This document shows, piece by piece, positions 8,267 through 16,516 of a stretch of 64,000 nucleotides of DNA. This DNA is from Solihabitans fulvus (lineage in GTDB: Bacteria > Actinomycetota > Actinomycetes > Mycobacteriales > Pseudonocardiaceae). A model generated the notes under the pieces. The model had not been told where the DNA came from and did no database searches. It saw only the letters and a list, made by a program, of their open reading frames with translations. The stretch spans positions 44,471-108,470 of the forward strand of contig NZ_VUOB01000065.1 of assembly GCF_008386585.1 (NCBI RefSeq), written 5' to 3'. Position numbers and translations under genes: made by a program. Within the stretch, counting starts at the first letter, position 1, and each line of letters begins with the position of its first letter.

Positions 8267-9676
8267 GTGCCAGAGAACGCCCTCCCCACGGCCCTGCCGG
8301 TCAGCCTCGACCGCGAGTCCACGGCCCCGCTCGCGGTGCAGCTCGCCGACGCCCTGCGCGCCGCCGCCGCGGCCGGGCAGCTGCGCAGCGGCGACCGCCT
8401 GCCGTCGACCAGGGCGCTGGCCACCCGCCTCGGCGTCAGCCGCACCGTCACCGCCGCCGCCTACGAGCAGCTACACGCCGAGGGCTGGATCGCGGGCCGG
8501 CACGGCTCCGGCACCTACGTCACCACCACGCCGCCCGGCGCGGTGCGCGCCAAGCCCCGGCGGCCGGCCAGCGCGCCGGCTGAGACCGAGGTGGTCGACC
8601 TCGCCCCCGGCGGGCCGTGGGCTGGCGGCCTCGACCGGGCGGCCTGGCGGCGGGCCTGGCGCGCGGCGGCCGACGCCGTCCCGCTGTTCCGGCCCCAGCG
8701 CGCCGGCCTGCCCGAGTACCGCGCGGTCGTCGTCGAGCACCTGCTGCGGCACCGGGGCCTCGCCGTGGAGGGCGGGCTGCGTGAGGACGTCGTGCTGGCC
8801 ACCGGCGGCACCACGGCCGCCGTCGCGGAGCTGGCCGTCGCGGTGCTCAGTCCCGGGGACACCGTCGCCGTTGAGGAGCCCGGCTACCAGCGGGCCGTCG
8901 AGGCGATGCGCGCCGCTGGCCTGCGCGTGCTGCCGGCCCCGGTCGACCACGAGGGCCTGCTGGTGGAGGCCGTGCCGAGGGGCGTGCGTGCGGTCTACTG
9001 CTCGCCGGCGCACCAGTACCCGCTCGGCGGGCGCATGTCGGCCGGCAGGCGGGTCGCCCTGGTCGAGCGCGCGAGGCGGGACGGCTGGCTGGTCATCGAG
9101 GACGACTACGACGGCGAGCTGCGCTACGACGTCGCGCCGCTGCCGCTGCTCGCCGCGCTGGCCCCGGACGTCGTGGTGCACCTCGGCACCACCAGCAAGA
9201 TCCTCACCCCGACGCTCGGCGCGGGCTGGATGGTCGCGCCGCCGCCGGTCGCCGCCGCCGTCCTCGCGCACCGCGAGCGGACCGGCACCGGGCCGGCCGC
9301 CGCGGGCCAGCGGGTGCTCGTCGAGCTGGCCAGGCACGGCGACCTCGGCCGGCACCTGCGCAAGCTGCGCAGGGAGCTGGCCGAGCGGCGCGCCCTGCTG
9401 GTGGACGCTCTCGCCGCCGCCGGCATCCCGGTGGTCGGCGACGATGCTGGCGCGCACATCGTGGTGGCGCTGCCGTCGGACCAGGCCGAGCAGGACCTGT
9501 TGCGCGCGGCCAAGGAGCGCGGCCTGCGGCTGGACGGCCTCGGCCGGCACCACGCCGGCCGGCCGAGGACGCACGGTGTGGCGATCGGCTACGGCGCGTG
9601 TTCCCGCGCGCAGCTCGCCGGTGTGCTGCCGGATTTGGTCGAACTGCTCGGTCGGGCGAAGTCCACGCCCGGGTAG
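8267..9676 (+). CDS. MocR/PdxR-type transcriptional regulator
   Basis: A 469-residue regulator with a GntR winged helix at about residues 15-85 (SRTVTAAAYEQLHAEGW) and a class I aminotransferase domain at about 115-460. PLP lysine Lys311 lies in TTSKILTPTLGAGW, and EDDYDGELRYD carries the cofactor aspartate. It starts at GTG 8267 after GGAAGG. Divergent transcription with the FMN split-barrel gene suggests that gene is its target, perhaps in response to PLP or an amine; this is inferred from position. It is not closely similar to the other MocR gene at 6007, so the two are not a recent duplication. It ends 11 bases before ddl. Confidence 0.85.
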   Translation: MPENALPTALPVSLDRESTAPLAVQLADALRAAAAAGQLRSGDRLPSTRALATRLGVSRTVTAAAYEQLHAEGWIAGRHGSGTYVTTTPPGAVRAKPRRPASAPAETEVVDLAPGGPWAGGLDRAAWRRAWRAAADAVPLFRPQRAGLPEYRAVVVEHLLRHRGLAVEGGLREDVVLATGGTTAAVAELAVAVLSPGDTVAVEEPGYQRAVEAMRAAGLRVLPAPVDHEGLLVEAVPRGVRAVYCSPAHQYPLGGRMSAGRRVALVERARRDGWLVIEDDYDGELRYDVAPLPLLAALAPDVVVHLGTTSKILTPTLGAGWMVAPPPVAAAVLAHRERTGTGPAAAGQRVLVELARHGDLGRHLRKLRRELAERRALLVDALAAAGIPVVGDDAGAHIVVALPSDQAEQDLLRAAKERGLRLDGLGRHHAGRPRTHGVAIGYGACSRAQLAGVLPDLVELLGRAKSTPG

Positions 9677-9687
9677 GGTCGCTTCCC

Positions 9688-10782
9688 ATGACTCAGCGCA
9701 AGACCCGGGTGGCGGTCGTCTTCGGCGGGCGCAGCACCGAGCACGGCGTCTCCTGTCTCTCCGCTGGCAGCGTGCTCGAGCACCTGGACCGGGAGCGGTT
9801 CGAGGTCGTGCCGGTCGGCATCACCCGCGACGGCGCGTGGGTGCTCGGCTCCGCCGACCGCACGGAGCTGGAGACCCACGAGCGTCGGCTGCCCTCGGTC
9901 ACCGAGGGCGCCGCGCTGGTGCTCGCCGGCGACCCGACCAGCGGCGGCCTCGTCGCGCTCGAACGTGGTCGGGAGGGCGAGCTGCTCAGCGCCGTCGACG
10001 TGGTGTTCCCGGTACTGCACGGCGCTTTCGGCGAGGACGGCACCATCCAGGGCCTGCTCGAGCTCGCCGAGATCCCCTACGCCGGCCCCGGCGTGCTGGC
10101 CAGCGCGGTCGCCATGGACAAGGAGTACGCCAAGAAGCTGCTCGCCGCCGAGGGCCTGCCGGTCGGCAGCTACGCGGTGCTGCGGCGCGACCAGGACACC
10201 CTGGCGCAGGCCGACCGCGACCGCCTCAGCCTGCCGGTCTTCGTGAAGCCGGCGCGGGCGGGCTCGTCCGTCGGCATCACCAAGGTCACCGACTGGGCCG
10301 ACCTGGACGCGGCGATCGCGTTCGCCAGGGAGACCGACCCCAAGGTGATCATCGAGACCGGCGTGTCCGGCCGCGAGATCGAGTGCGGCGTGCTGGAGTT
10401 CCCCGACGGCCGCGTCGAGGCGTCGCTGCCCGCCGAGGTGCGCATCGTCAGCGAGAGCACCGACTGGTACGACTTCGACGCCAAGTACCTCGACGACGTC
10501 TGCGAGTTCGACATCCCGGCCAAGCTGGACGACGCCGTGTCCGAGCGGCTGCGGGCCATGGCGGTCACCGCGTTCCGCGCGCTGGACTGCCAGGGGCTGG
10601 CCAGGGTCGACTTCTTCGTCGACGACCGGGGCGAGCTGATCATCAACGAGGTCAACACGATGCCCGGCTTCACGGCGATCTCCATGTACCCCAAGATGTG
10701 GGCCGTCACGGGCGTGGACTACCCCACGCTCCTGACCACCCTCATCGACACCGCGATCGCCCGAGGCACCGGCCTCCGCTGA
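9688..10782 (+). CDS. ddl: D-alanine--D-alanine ligase
   Basis: A 364-residue ATP-grasp enzyme that joins two D-alanines for the peptidoglycan stem peptide in the cytoplasm. The N-terminal substrate domain begins with VAVVFGGRSTEHGVSC, then VVFPVLHGAFGEDGTIQG. The ATP-grasp signatures FVKPARAGSSVGITKV and the metal-binding FINEVNTMPG-type segment (LIINEVNTMPGFTAISMYP) are intact. The ATG at 9688 starts right at the conserved N-terminus, and GGTAGGG lies upstream. It starts the conserved ddl / DUF3515 / thiL neighbourhood, but faces the DUF3515 gene across a strong hairpin. Confidence 0.97.
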   Translation: MTQRKTRVAVVFGGRSTEHGVSCLSAGSVLEHLDRERFEVVPVGITRDGAWVLGSADRTELETHERRLPSVTEGAALVLAGDPTSGGLVALERGREGELLSAVDVVFPVLHGAFGEDGTIQGLLELAEIPYAGPGVLASAVAMDKEYAKKLLAAEGLPVGSYAVLRRDQDTLAQADRDRLSLPVFVKPARAGSSVGITKVTDWADLDAAIAFARETDPKVIIETGVSGREIECGVLEFPDGRVEASLPAEVRIVSESTDWYDFDAKYLDDVCEFDIPAKLDDAVSERLRAMAVTAFRALDCQGLARVDFFVDDRGELIINEVNTMPGFTAISMYPKMWAVTGVDYPTLLTTLIDTAIARGTGLR

Positions 10783-10792
10783 CGGATGTCAC

Positions 10793-10835
10793 GAAGGGAC
10801 CCGTCAGGACGTTGGGTGTCCTGACGGGTCCCTTC
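10793..10835. terminator. Bidirectional hairpin terminator between ddl and the DUF3515 gene
   Basis: A perfect 18-base stem (10793-10810 with 10818-10835) and 7-base loop lie between two convergent genes, so one hairpin can serve both strands. Confidence 0.85.
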
Positions 10836-10838
10836 ATG

Positions 10839-11423
10839 TCACTGCTTTGCCGGGAGTGTGGCGGCGATGGTGGTGGAGATGTCCTGCAACGGTCCCGTTC
10901 CCGCGTCGGCTGGCACGGTCAGCGCCACGTACACGGGTCGGTCAAGGACGTACCAGGTCGCCGCGCCGTCGCCGTCCACCTCGAGCCACTTCACGCCGTT
11001 GATCTCGCGCAGGTTCGAGGTCTGGGTCAGCTCGCTCGGCTTGTCCAGGCCGCAGCGCAGCACGACGGGATCGTGGCTCGCGTCGCCCCACGCCGTCGCG
11101 CCGACGGGTGCTGGCGCGGCCAGCTCGCGCCGGGTCAGCGTCGCGCCGCCGGACACCAGCTTGGCCGGCAGCGCGCCGGCCAGCTTCACGCAGTCCTGCG
11201 AGCCTGCCGAGGGTGCGGGCACCGGCACCAGGGGCAGCGGTCCTGAGCGGTCGGCGGCAGGCGAGCTGCTCGCGGCCGCCGAGGAGTCGCCCCGGCCGCC
11301 CGTGCCGAGGAACAAGCCCGCCGCCGCGACGGCGACGGCGAGCAGCACGGGCAGTCCGATCACCACGACGAGCAACGGACGGGACAGCGGGGTGGACCTC
11401 TCGGTCAGCTCGTCGTCGGGCAC
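10839..11423 (-). CDS. DUF3515 family membrane-anchored protein
   Basis: A 194-residue protein with one N-terminal membrane segment (about residues 17-40), a Ser/Pro-rich linker, and an extracytoplasmic domain from about residue 76 with two cysteines (CVKL and VLRCGL) and the conserved GVKWLEVDGDGAATWYVLDR segment. This matches DUF3515, an actinobacterial family of unknown function that is usually found beside ddl and thiL as here. It is likely anchored in the membrane facing the wall. It is followed on the other side by the Lrp-like gene, probably transcribed in the same direction before it. Confidence 0.85.
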   Translation of the reverse strand: MPDDELTERSTPLSRPLLVVVIGLPVLLAVAVAAAGLFLGTGGRGDSSAAASSSPAADRSGPLPLVPVPAPSAGSQDCVKLAGALPAKLVSGGATLTRRELAAPAPVGATAWGDASHDPVVLRCGLDKPSELTQTSNLREINGVKWLEVDGDGAATWYVLDRPVYVALTVPADAGTGPLQDISTTIAATLPAKQ

Positions 11424-11442
11424 CCCGCTATGACAACACGGC

Positions 11443-11676
11443 CTACAGGTGGACCACCGGACAGGTCAGCGTTCGAGTGATGCCCTCCACATTCTGGATG
11501 CGGGCGACCACAAGCTGGCCGAGCTCGTCAACACTGTCCGCAGCGGCACGGACGATGACGTCGTACGGGCCGGTGACGTCCTCCGCCGTGGTGACCCCGG
11601 GAATCCCGGAGATCTCTGACGCGACGGCGGCTGCCTTCCCGACCTCGGTCTGGATGAGGATGTATGCGTGCACCAC
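11443..11676 (-). CDS. Lrp/AsnC ligand-binding (RAM) domain protein without HTH
   Basis: A 77-residue protein consisting only of the alpha/beta effector-binding domain of Lrp/AsnC regulators: VHAYILIQTEVG, then GVTTAEDVTGPYDVIVRA and a final strand VEGITRTLTCPVV. The DNA-binding half is absent, so it may be a free-standing amino-acid sensor or an oligomerisation partner for full-length Lrp proteins. It sits 19 bases upstream of the DUF3515 gene on the same strand and probably heads that transcript. Such stand-alone domains are conserved at this place in actinobacteria. Confidence 0.88.
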   Translation of the reverse strand: MVHAYILIQTEVGKAAAVASEISGIPGVTTAEDVTGPYDVIVRAAADSVDELGQLVVARIQNVEGITRTLTCPVVHL

Positions 11677-11773
11677 GGCGTGCCCCTTCGTCTCGACGGG
11701 TTAGGTCGGGGTAGGAACGTGAGCAGCAACGTACCCCAGTCGGGGGTCCGAATGCTCAGGATGGGAGGCAGTC

Positions 11774-12739
11774 TTGCGTCCGGACGCGCCGCAGAACGCG
11801 GACACCGTCGCCGGAGTGGGTGAGTTCGGTCTCATCCGTCGAGTGACGCAGGGCAGGATCCAGCCGCCCAGCACGTTGCTCGGTCCCGGCGACGACGCCG
11901 CAGTCGTGGCCGCGCCGGACGGGCGGGTCGTGGCCACCACCGACGTCCTCGTCGAGGGCGTCCACTTCAGGCTGGACTGGTCGACTCCCGAGCAGGTCGG
12001 ACGCAAGGCGGTGGCCGTCAACATGGCCGACATCGCCGCGATGGGCGCGACGCCGACGGCGTTACTCGTCGGCCTCGGCTGCCCGGCCGACACTCCCGCG
12101 ACACTGGTGGACGAGCTGTCCGCCGGTATGTGGCAGGAGGCCGCCGTGGCCGGGGCCGGGGTGGTCGGCGGTGACATGGTCACCTGCGAGACCCTGGTGA
12201 TCTCGATCACCGCGCTCGGCAGTCTCAACGGCGCCGCTCCGGTCACCAGGGCGGGCGCCCAGGTCGGCGACGTCGTCGCGGTATGCGGCCGGCTGGGTTG
12301 GGCCGCCGCGGGGCTCGCCGTGCTCGGCAGGGGCTTCCGGTCGCCGGTCGCGGTGGTCGGCGCGCAGCGGGTGCCGGAGCCGCCGTACGCGGCGGGGCCG
12401 CAGGCCGCGGCGGCGGGCGCGACCGCGATGGTGGACGTCTCCGACGGGCTGCTCGCCGATCTCGGCCACATCGCCGTGGCCTCGGGCATCGGCATCGACC
12501 TGCGCACCGATCTGCTCGAGGTGCACCCCCGGCTCCAGGACGTGGCCTCCGCGCTCGGCGCGGACCCCCGGCACTGGGTGCTCACCGGCGGCGAGGACCA
12601 CGCGCTCGCCGCGACCTTCCCCGACCCGCGCGGCGTGCCGGAGGGCTGGCGGACCATCGGCACGGTCCGGCACGGCTCCGGTGTCACCGTCGACGGCATC
12701 GCCTATGAGAAGCCGGCGGGCTGGGAGCACTGGCGCTAG
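11774..12739 (+). CDS. thiL: Thiamine-monophosphate kinase
   Basis: A 321-residue kinase that phosphorylates thiamine monophosphate to thiamine diphosphate with ATP, the last step of cofactor synthesis. The N-terminus (GEFGLIRRV), the metal-binding LGPGDDAAVV near residue 38, TTDVLVEGVHF, and the VNMADIAAMGATPTALL segment are diagnostic of PurM-like ThiL, and MVDVSDGLLADLGH supplies the later aspartates. The start is a TTG at 11774 preceded by GGGAGG at about 11763, while an internal GTG at 11814 would remove part of the conserved N-terminus. It is divergent from the Lrp-like gene. Confidence 0.95.
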   Translation: MRPDAPQNADTVAGVGEFGLIRRVTQGRIQPPSTLLGPGDDAAVVAAPDGRVVATTDVLVEGVHFRLDWSTPEQVGRKAVAVNMADIAAMGATPTALLVGLGCPADTPATLVDELSAGMWQEAAVAGAGVVGGDMVTCETLVISITALGSLNGAAPVTRAGAQVGDVVAVCGRLGWAAAGLAVLGRGFRSPVAVVGAQRVPEPPYAAGPQAAAAGATAMVDVSDGLLADLGHIAVASGIGIDLRTDLLEVHPRLQDVASALGADPRHWVLTGGEDHALAATFPDPRGVPEGWRTIGTVRHGSGVTVDGIAYEKPAGWEHWR

Positions 12740-12785
12740 TGCGTTGGGATCAGGGTCTGGTCGTTGTCCCGGCGAAACACCTACT

Positions 12786-13268
12786 GTGACGGCCGTGGAG
12801 CTGAGGACGACCGCCTACGACCATCCCGACGCGGCGAAGCTGATCGCCGAGGTCCAGCAGGAGTACGTGCGCCGCTACGGCGACCAGGACGTCACTCCGG
12901 TCGACCCGGCGGAGTTCGCCTCGCCGAACGGCCTGTTCCTGGTCGGCTACCTCGACGACGAGCCGGTCTGCTGCGGCGGCTGGCGCGCGCACGACGGCCC
13001 GCTCCCGGACTTCCAGGTCGGCGACGCCGAGTGGAAGCGGATGTACGTGGTGCCCGCGGCGCGCGGCAGGGGCCTGGCCAGGGCGGTGCTCGCCGAGCTG
13101 GAGCGGACCGCGCTGGCCGCGGGCAGGCGGCGGGCCGTGTTGGAGACCGGCACGGAACAGCCGGAGGCCCTCGCGCTGTACGCCTCGTCCGGGTACGCGC
13201 GGATTCCGAGCTTCGGGCACTACAAGGACCACCCGGAGAGCCGCTGCTTCGCGAAACTCCTGGAGTAA
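12786..13268 (+). CDS. GNAT family N-acetyltransferase
   Basis: A protein of about 160 residues with the acetyl-CoA site of GNAT enzymes: WKRMYVVPAARGRGLARAVL (motif A, R/Q-x-x-G-x-G/A form), followed by a helix and ALYASSGYARIPSFGHY (motif B). The acceptor substrate is unknown; enzymes with this layout acetylate small amines or protein N-termini. GTG at 12786 or 12795 are both possible starts; no clear ribosome binding site decides, and a leaderless transcript is plausible. It lies 46 bases after thiL. Confidence 0.8.
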   Translation: MTAVELRTTAYDHPDAAKLIAEVQQEYVRRYGDQDVTPVDPAEFASPNGLFLVGYLDDEPVCCGGWRAHDGPLPDFQVGDAEWKRMYVVPAARGRGLARAVLAELERTALAAGRRRAVLETGTEQPEALALYASSGYARIPSFGHYKDHPESRCFAKLLE

Positions 13269-13340
13269 CCGGTCCGGCCGGGTGTCGTTGCGTCCCATGG
13301 GCTACAACTGGTGGCCCGATGGGCCGGCCGAGGAGGACAC

Positions 13341-13862
13341 GTGGCGATCTACGCGCTCGGGGAGTACACGCCCGTCATTCACCCGGACGCCTACGTGCAC
13401 CCCGACGCCACGGTCATCGGCGACGTGCGGATCCACGCGCACGCCTCGGTGTGGCCGCAGGCCGTGCTGCGCGGGGACTACGGGCGGATCGAGATCGGGG
13501 CGCGGACCAGCGTGCAGGACGGCACGGTGATCCACTGCATCGAGGTGCACCCGGTGCTGGTCGGCGCGGAGTGCGTGATCGGCCACAACGTGCACATCGA
13601 GGGCGCGACCATCGCCGACAAGTGCCTGATCGCCTCGGGTTCGGTGGTGCTCAACGGCGCCGTGGTCGAGACGGGCGCGATCGTCGGCGCCGGCGCGGTG
13701 GTGTCCTTCGAGGGGCATGTGCCCGAGCGGCGGATGGCGCTAGGCGTGCCGGCGAAGATCCGCGAGGGCTATGTCGTGCCCGAGGGCGCGTGGCAGTTCG
13801 CGGTGGACAAGTACGTGCGCAACATCGCCACGTACCGGGAGAAGCTGCGCCGCCTCGACTAG
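13341..13862 (+). CDS. Gamma-carbonic anhydrase-like hexapeptide-repeat protein
   Basis: A 173-residue left-handed beta-helix protein of the gamma-carbonic anhydrase (YrdA/PaaY/CamH-like) group. The hexapeptide turns are clear from ATVIGDVRIHAHASVWPQAV, and AVLRGDYGRIEIG has the conserved Arg-Gly-Asp. The zinc ligands expected of the family map to His65 (TVIH) and His82 (VIGH), but the third position, five residues after His82, is Glu87 instead of His; His85 lies nearby. Carbonic anhydrase activity is therefore uncertain. GTG 13341 follows GAGGAGG. Confidence 0.85.
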   Translation: MAIYALGEYTPVIHPDAYVHPDATVIGDVRIHAHASVWPQAVLRGDYGRIEIGARTSVQDGTVIHCIEVHPVLVGAECVIGHNVHIEGATIADKCLIASGSVVLNGAVVETGAIVGAGAVVSFEGHVPERRMALGVPAKIREGYVVPEGAWQFAVDKYVRNIATYREKLRRLD

Positions 13863-13919
13863 GTCTCAGTACTAATCTGGAGGCGATGACGACGTCTCGG
13901 ACCTGCGCGGAAGGGCATC

Positions 13920-14672
13920 GTGGGCGCTCATGTTGACTCGCCGGACGAGCTGACCGGGGTCGAGGCCTCGGCGGCTCCGGTGTCCGGCGAGGCCGACGCC
14001 TGGCCCGCAGGCAGCCTGCTCGGGCGGCTCTCCGACAGCGTGCGGTCCGCGTTGCTCATGCAGGGGCGGGTCAGCTCGTTTCCCGCCGGGACAACCCTCG
14101 TTCGGGAAGGCGAGACGTCGACTCACGTGTTGGTCCTGATGACCGGCATGGTGAAGGTGACCGCCACGACGGAGGGTGGTCACACGACCCTGCTCGCCAT
14201 CCGGGTCGCCGGTGACATCATCGGCGAGCTGGCGCCCATCGACAGCGCACCGAGGAGCGCCAGCGTCGTCGCGGCCGTGCCGACCAGGGCGGTGATCATC
14301 ACGGGCGAGGCCTTCCTCGGCTTCCTCGCCGGGCATCCCGTGGCGAGCCTGGAGATGATGCGAGCCCTCTCCGCCAAGCTGCGGTCGGCCACGAGCGCGC
14401 GGGTGGCGGCCGGCAGCTACACGGTGGTCGCGCGCCTGGCGCAGGTGCTGCGGGAGCTGAGCATGTCCTACGGGGAGAAGCGGGACGGCCTGCTGGGTAT
14501 CGGCGTGCCGCTGTCGCAGGCCGACCTGGCCGCCCTGGTCGGCGCGTCCGACGCGGCGATTCACAAGGCGCTGCGCGTACTTCGGGAGTGCGGCGCCATC
14601 GACACCGGCTACCGGCGGATCGTCGTGCGCGACGAGGTGGCGTTGAACGCCATGGCGGAGCAGACGGGCTGA
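13920..14672 (+). CDS. Crp/Fnr family transcriptional regulator
   Basis: A 250-residue regulator with a cyclic-nucleotide-binding-type beta-roll (about residues 48-135, FPAGTTLVREGETSTHVLVLMTG, then RVAGDIIGELAPIDSAPRSAS, in which the phosphate-binding cassette GELA and PRSA are present), a long dimer helix, and a winged HTH at about 190-235 (SQADLAALVGASDAAIHKAL). The cassette suggests it could bind a cyclic nucleotide, although ligand identity is inferred. It starts at GTG 13920 after GGAAGGG, with an unusual N-terminal extension of some 35 residues. No target is evident. Confidence 0.88.
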   Translation: MGAHVDSPDELTGVEASAAPVSGEADAWPAGSLLGRLSDSVRSALLMQGRVSSFPAGTTLVREGETSTHVLVLMTGMVKVTATTEGGHTTLLAIRVAGDIIGELAPIDSAPRSASVVAAVPTRAVIITGEAFLGFLAGHPVASLEMMRALSAKLRSATSARVAAGSYTVVARLAQVLRELSMSYGEKRDGLLGIGVPLSQADLAALVGASDAAIHKALRVLRECGAIDTGYRRIVVRDEVALNAMAEQTG

Positions 14673-14711
14673 CCGCGCGCGCCTCGGGCAGAGGCCGGCG
14701 CGTCTGGGTGA

Positions 14712-14747
14712 GGTAGGCCTGCGGGCTACCACCCCCACAGGCCTGCC
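14712..14747 (+). terminator. Probable terminator after the Crp-type gene
   Basis: GGTAGGCCTG (14712-14721) pairs with CAGGCCTGCC (14738-14747) with one G-T wobble, 40 bases beyond the stop codon. The loop is 16 bases, so this is a modest hairpin. Confidence 0.5.
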
Positions 14748-14822
14748 TCGATACTGGCAACCAGGCTCGGCAAAGACGCGAGGCGTCAGCAGTAGGAGGC
14801 TAGCCTGGCCGGTCGTCAGGGA

Positions 14823-14903
14823 ACCTTGTAAAAGTATGAGATCTGCACAATTGCGGCGAGCGAGGGTTATACCCGTCTCGTAGCCCACACACCTTGTAGA
14901 AGT
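14823..14903. repeat. Spaced direct repeat ACCTTGTAAAAGT / ACCTTGTAGAAGT
   Basis: Two 13-base words differing at one base (14823-14835 and 14891-14903) lie 68 bases apart in the 390-base gap between the Crp-type gene and the small membrane-protein gene. The gap is less GC-rich than its surroundings and holds no other gene. The words could be regulator sites or promoter elements for the downstream gene. Confidence 0.5.
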
Positions 14904-15062
14904 GGCTCTTTTTCGAGGTTCTTTCGCCGGATGCCTAGGCACGCCACCCGCCCGGGATTACGCTGGCGCCACCTCGATCAGCGTGGATCCGCTCCACTAC
15001 CAGGGCATCGACGGTCCACGCCTCCGGTCGAGAACAGGCTCGGCAAAGGTGGAGGGTTGCTC

Positions 15063-15245
15063 ATGGACCGTCAGATCGTCGTGGTGCTGGCCAGCGTGCT
15101 GGTCGTCTTAGCCGTGGTGGGGCTCGCCTGGTTCGTGCTGGCGAGGGTGGCCAAGGCCGCCCCGGCCAGAGTGGCAACGGTGGTCGTCGCCCTGGCGACG
15201 TTCGTCAGCTCGGTGGCCGCCGTCATCGGTGCCTTCGGGCGCTGA
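15063..15245 (+). CDS. Small two-helix membrane protein
   Basis: A 60-residue hydrophobic protein with two predicted membrane segments: about residues 4-25 (IVVVLASVLVVLAVVGLAWF) and about 37-57 (ATVVVALATFVSSVAAVIGA), joined by a short basic loop (RVAKAAPAR). ATG 15063 has GGAGGG about eight bases upstream, which supports translation. No family is recognised. It is followed by the nucleotidyltransferase-like gene, 33 bases away on the same strand, and preceded by a regulatory-looking gap. Confidence 0.6.
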   Translation: MDRQIVVVLASVLVVLAVVGLAWFVLARVAKAAPARVATVVVALATFVSSVAAVIGAFGR

Positions 15246-15278
15246 GCGGGATCCTGAAAGGGACGCGGAAAGCAGCAC

Positions 15279-15794
15279 ATGAGCAGACGCCGGAACACGC
15301 ACCCGTCGTTCGACCCGCTCGACACGATGACGCGGCAGCTCCTGTTCCGGCGTCTGCGCGGCCTTGGTCTCCCGCAGGGCGACTTCCTCGTCGCGGGCAG
15401 CGCACCCCTGCTGCTGCACGGGTTCCGGCACCGCATCGCGGACCTCGACGTGCTGGCGCGGGGCCCGGCGTGGACCATGGCGCAGCGGTTGGGATCCGTC
15501 GAGGCCGCGCCCTACCAAGGGCGCAGCACCGTCAAGGTGGCCGGCGGCTCGATCGAGATCCTCAACGGCTGGTTCCCCGACTGGCTCGTCGAGGACGACC
15601 TGTTCGACCGCGCGGACCGCGTCGGGGGCCTCTGCGTCATGTCGCTGGAGGACACCCGCCGCTGGAAGGAACGCCTGGGGCGCAACAAGGATCTCGCCGA
15701 CCTCAGGCAGCTGGGCGCCGGCAGGCGACGCCTGGCCGTCGGTGCCGACCACGCACCGATGTGCGCGACCTGCGTCGCTCGTGCCGTGGCCTGA
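15279..15794 (+). CDS. Nucleotidyltransferase-fold protein (AbiEii-like, unassigned)
   Basis: A 171-residue protein resembling the minimal nucleotidyltransferase fold: LVAGSAPLLLHGFRHRIADLDVL matches the G-S...D-x-D pattern at residues about 38-59, and NKDLADLRQL near 135-144 resembles the KDLADI element of AbiEii and related toxins. A neighbouring antitoxin of the AbiEi type is not seen, so toxin function is not supported; it may be a housekeeping or inactive relative. C-terminal residues include a CATC pair. ATG 15279 with GGACGCGGAAAG upstream. It lies upstream of ung. Confidence 0.55.
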   Translation: MSRRRNTHPSFDPLDTMTRQLLFRRLRGLGLPQGDFLVAGSAPLLLHGFRHRIADLDVLARGPAWTMAQRLGSVEAAPYQGRSTVKVAGGSIEILNGWFPDWLVEDDLFDRADRVGGLCVMSLEDTRRWKERLGRNKDLADLRQLGAGRRRLAVGADHAPMCATCVARAVA

Positions 15795-15841
15795 GTAGGC
15801 CGGGGTCCTCGGCCGGAAACCCTTGGCGCTACTGTTTTCGG

Positions 15842-16516
15842 GTGGCGCGTCCTCTGAACGAAGTCGTGGAAGCAGGCTGGGCCGAGGCACTGGCCCCTGT
15901 GGCGGACCGCATCGCGGCGATGGGGGAGTTCCTCCGCGCCGAGGTCGCCGCAGGCCGGACGTACCTGCCGGCCGGGGAACATGTGCTGCGGGCGTTCCAG
16001 CAGCCCTTCGACCAGGTGCGGGTGCTCATCGTCGGCCAGGACCCGTATCCGACGCCGGGGCACGCGGTCGGCCTCAGCTTCTCGGTCGCGCCCGACGTTC
16101 GGCCGATCCCCAAGAGCCTGATCAACATCTACCGCGAGTACACCGAGGATCTCGGCTATCCGGTGCCGTCCAACGGAGATCTGACCCCGTGGACCGAGCG
16201 CGGCGTGCTGTTGCTCAACAGGGCGCTCACGGTGACGCCGCGCAGTTCCAACTCGCACCAGGGCAAGGGCTGGGAGGAGATCACCGAGCAGGCGATCCGC
16301 GCCCTGGCCGCGCGGGACGCGCCGTTGGTGTCGATCCTGTGGGGCCGCAACGCCCGCAACCTCCGGCCGCTGCTGGATCCGTTGCCCTGCATCGAGTCCG
16401 CGCACCCAAGCCCGATGTCCGCGAGCGGCGGGTTCTTCGGCTCGCGGCCGTTCAGCCGGGCCAACGAGCTGTTGGTGCAGCAGGGCGCCGAGCCGCTGGA
16501 CTGGAAGCTTCCTTAG
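15842..16516 (+). CDS. ung: Uracil-DNA glycosylase
   Basis: A 224-residue family 1 uracil-DNA glycosylase that removes uracil from DNA to start base-excision repair. The catalytic motif GQDPYPTPGHAVGLSFSV contains the water-activating Asp67, and HPSPMSASGGFFGSRPF contains the catalytic His188 and the minor-groove loop; LLLNRALTV carries the uracil-recognising Asn. Length and motif spacing are those of the family. GTG 15842 is the start that gives the normal N-terminus. Its TAG stop abuts the ATG of the next gene, so the two are probably translated from one message. Confidence 0.97.
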   Translation: MARPLNEVVEAGWAEALAPVADRIAAMGEFLRAEVAAGRTYLPAGEHVLRAFQQPFDQVRVLIVGQDPYPTPGHAVGLSFSVAPDVRPIPKSLINIYREYTEDLGYPVPSNGDLTPWTERGVLLLNRALTVTPRSSNSHQGKGWEEITEQAIRALAARDAPLVSILWGRNARNLRPLLDPLPCIESAHPSPMSASGGFFGSRPFSRANELLVQQGAEPLDWKLP

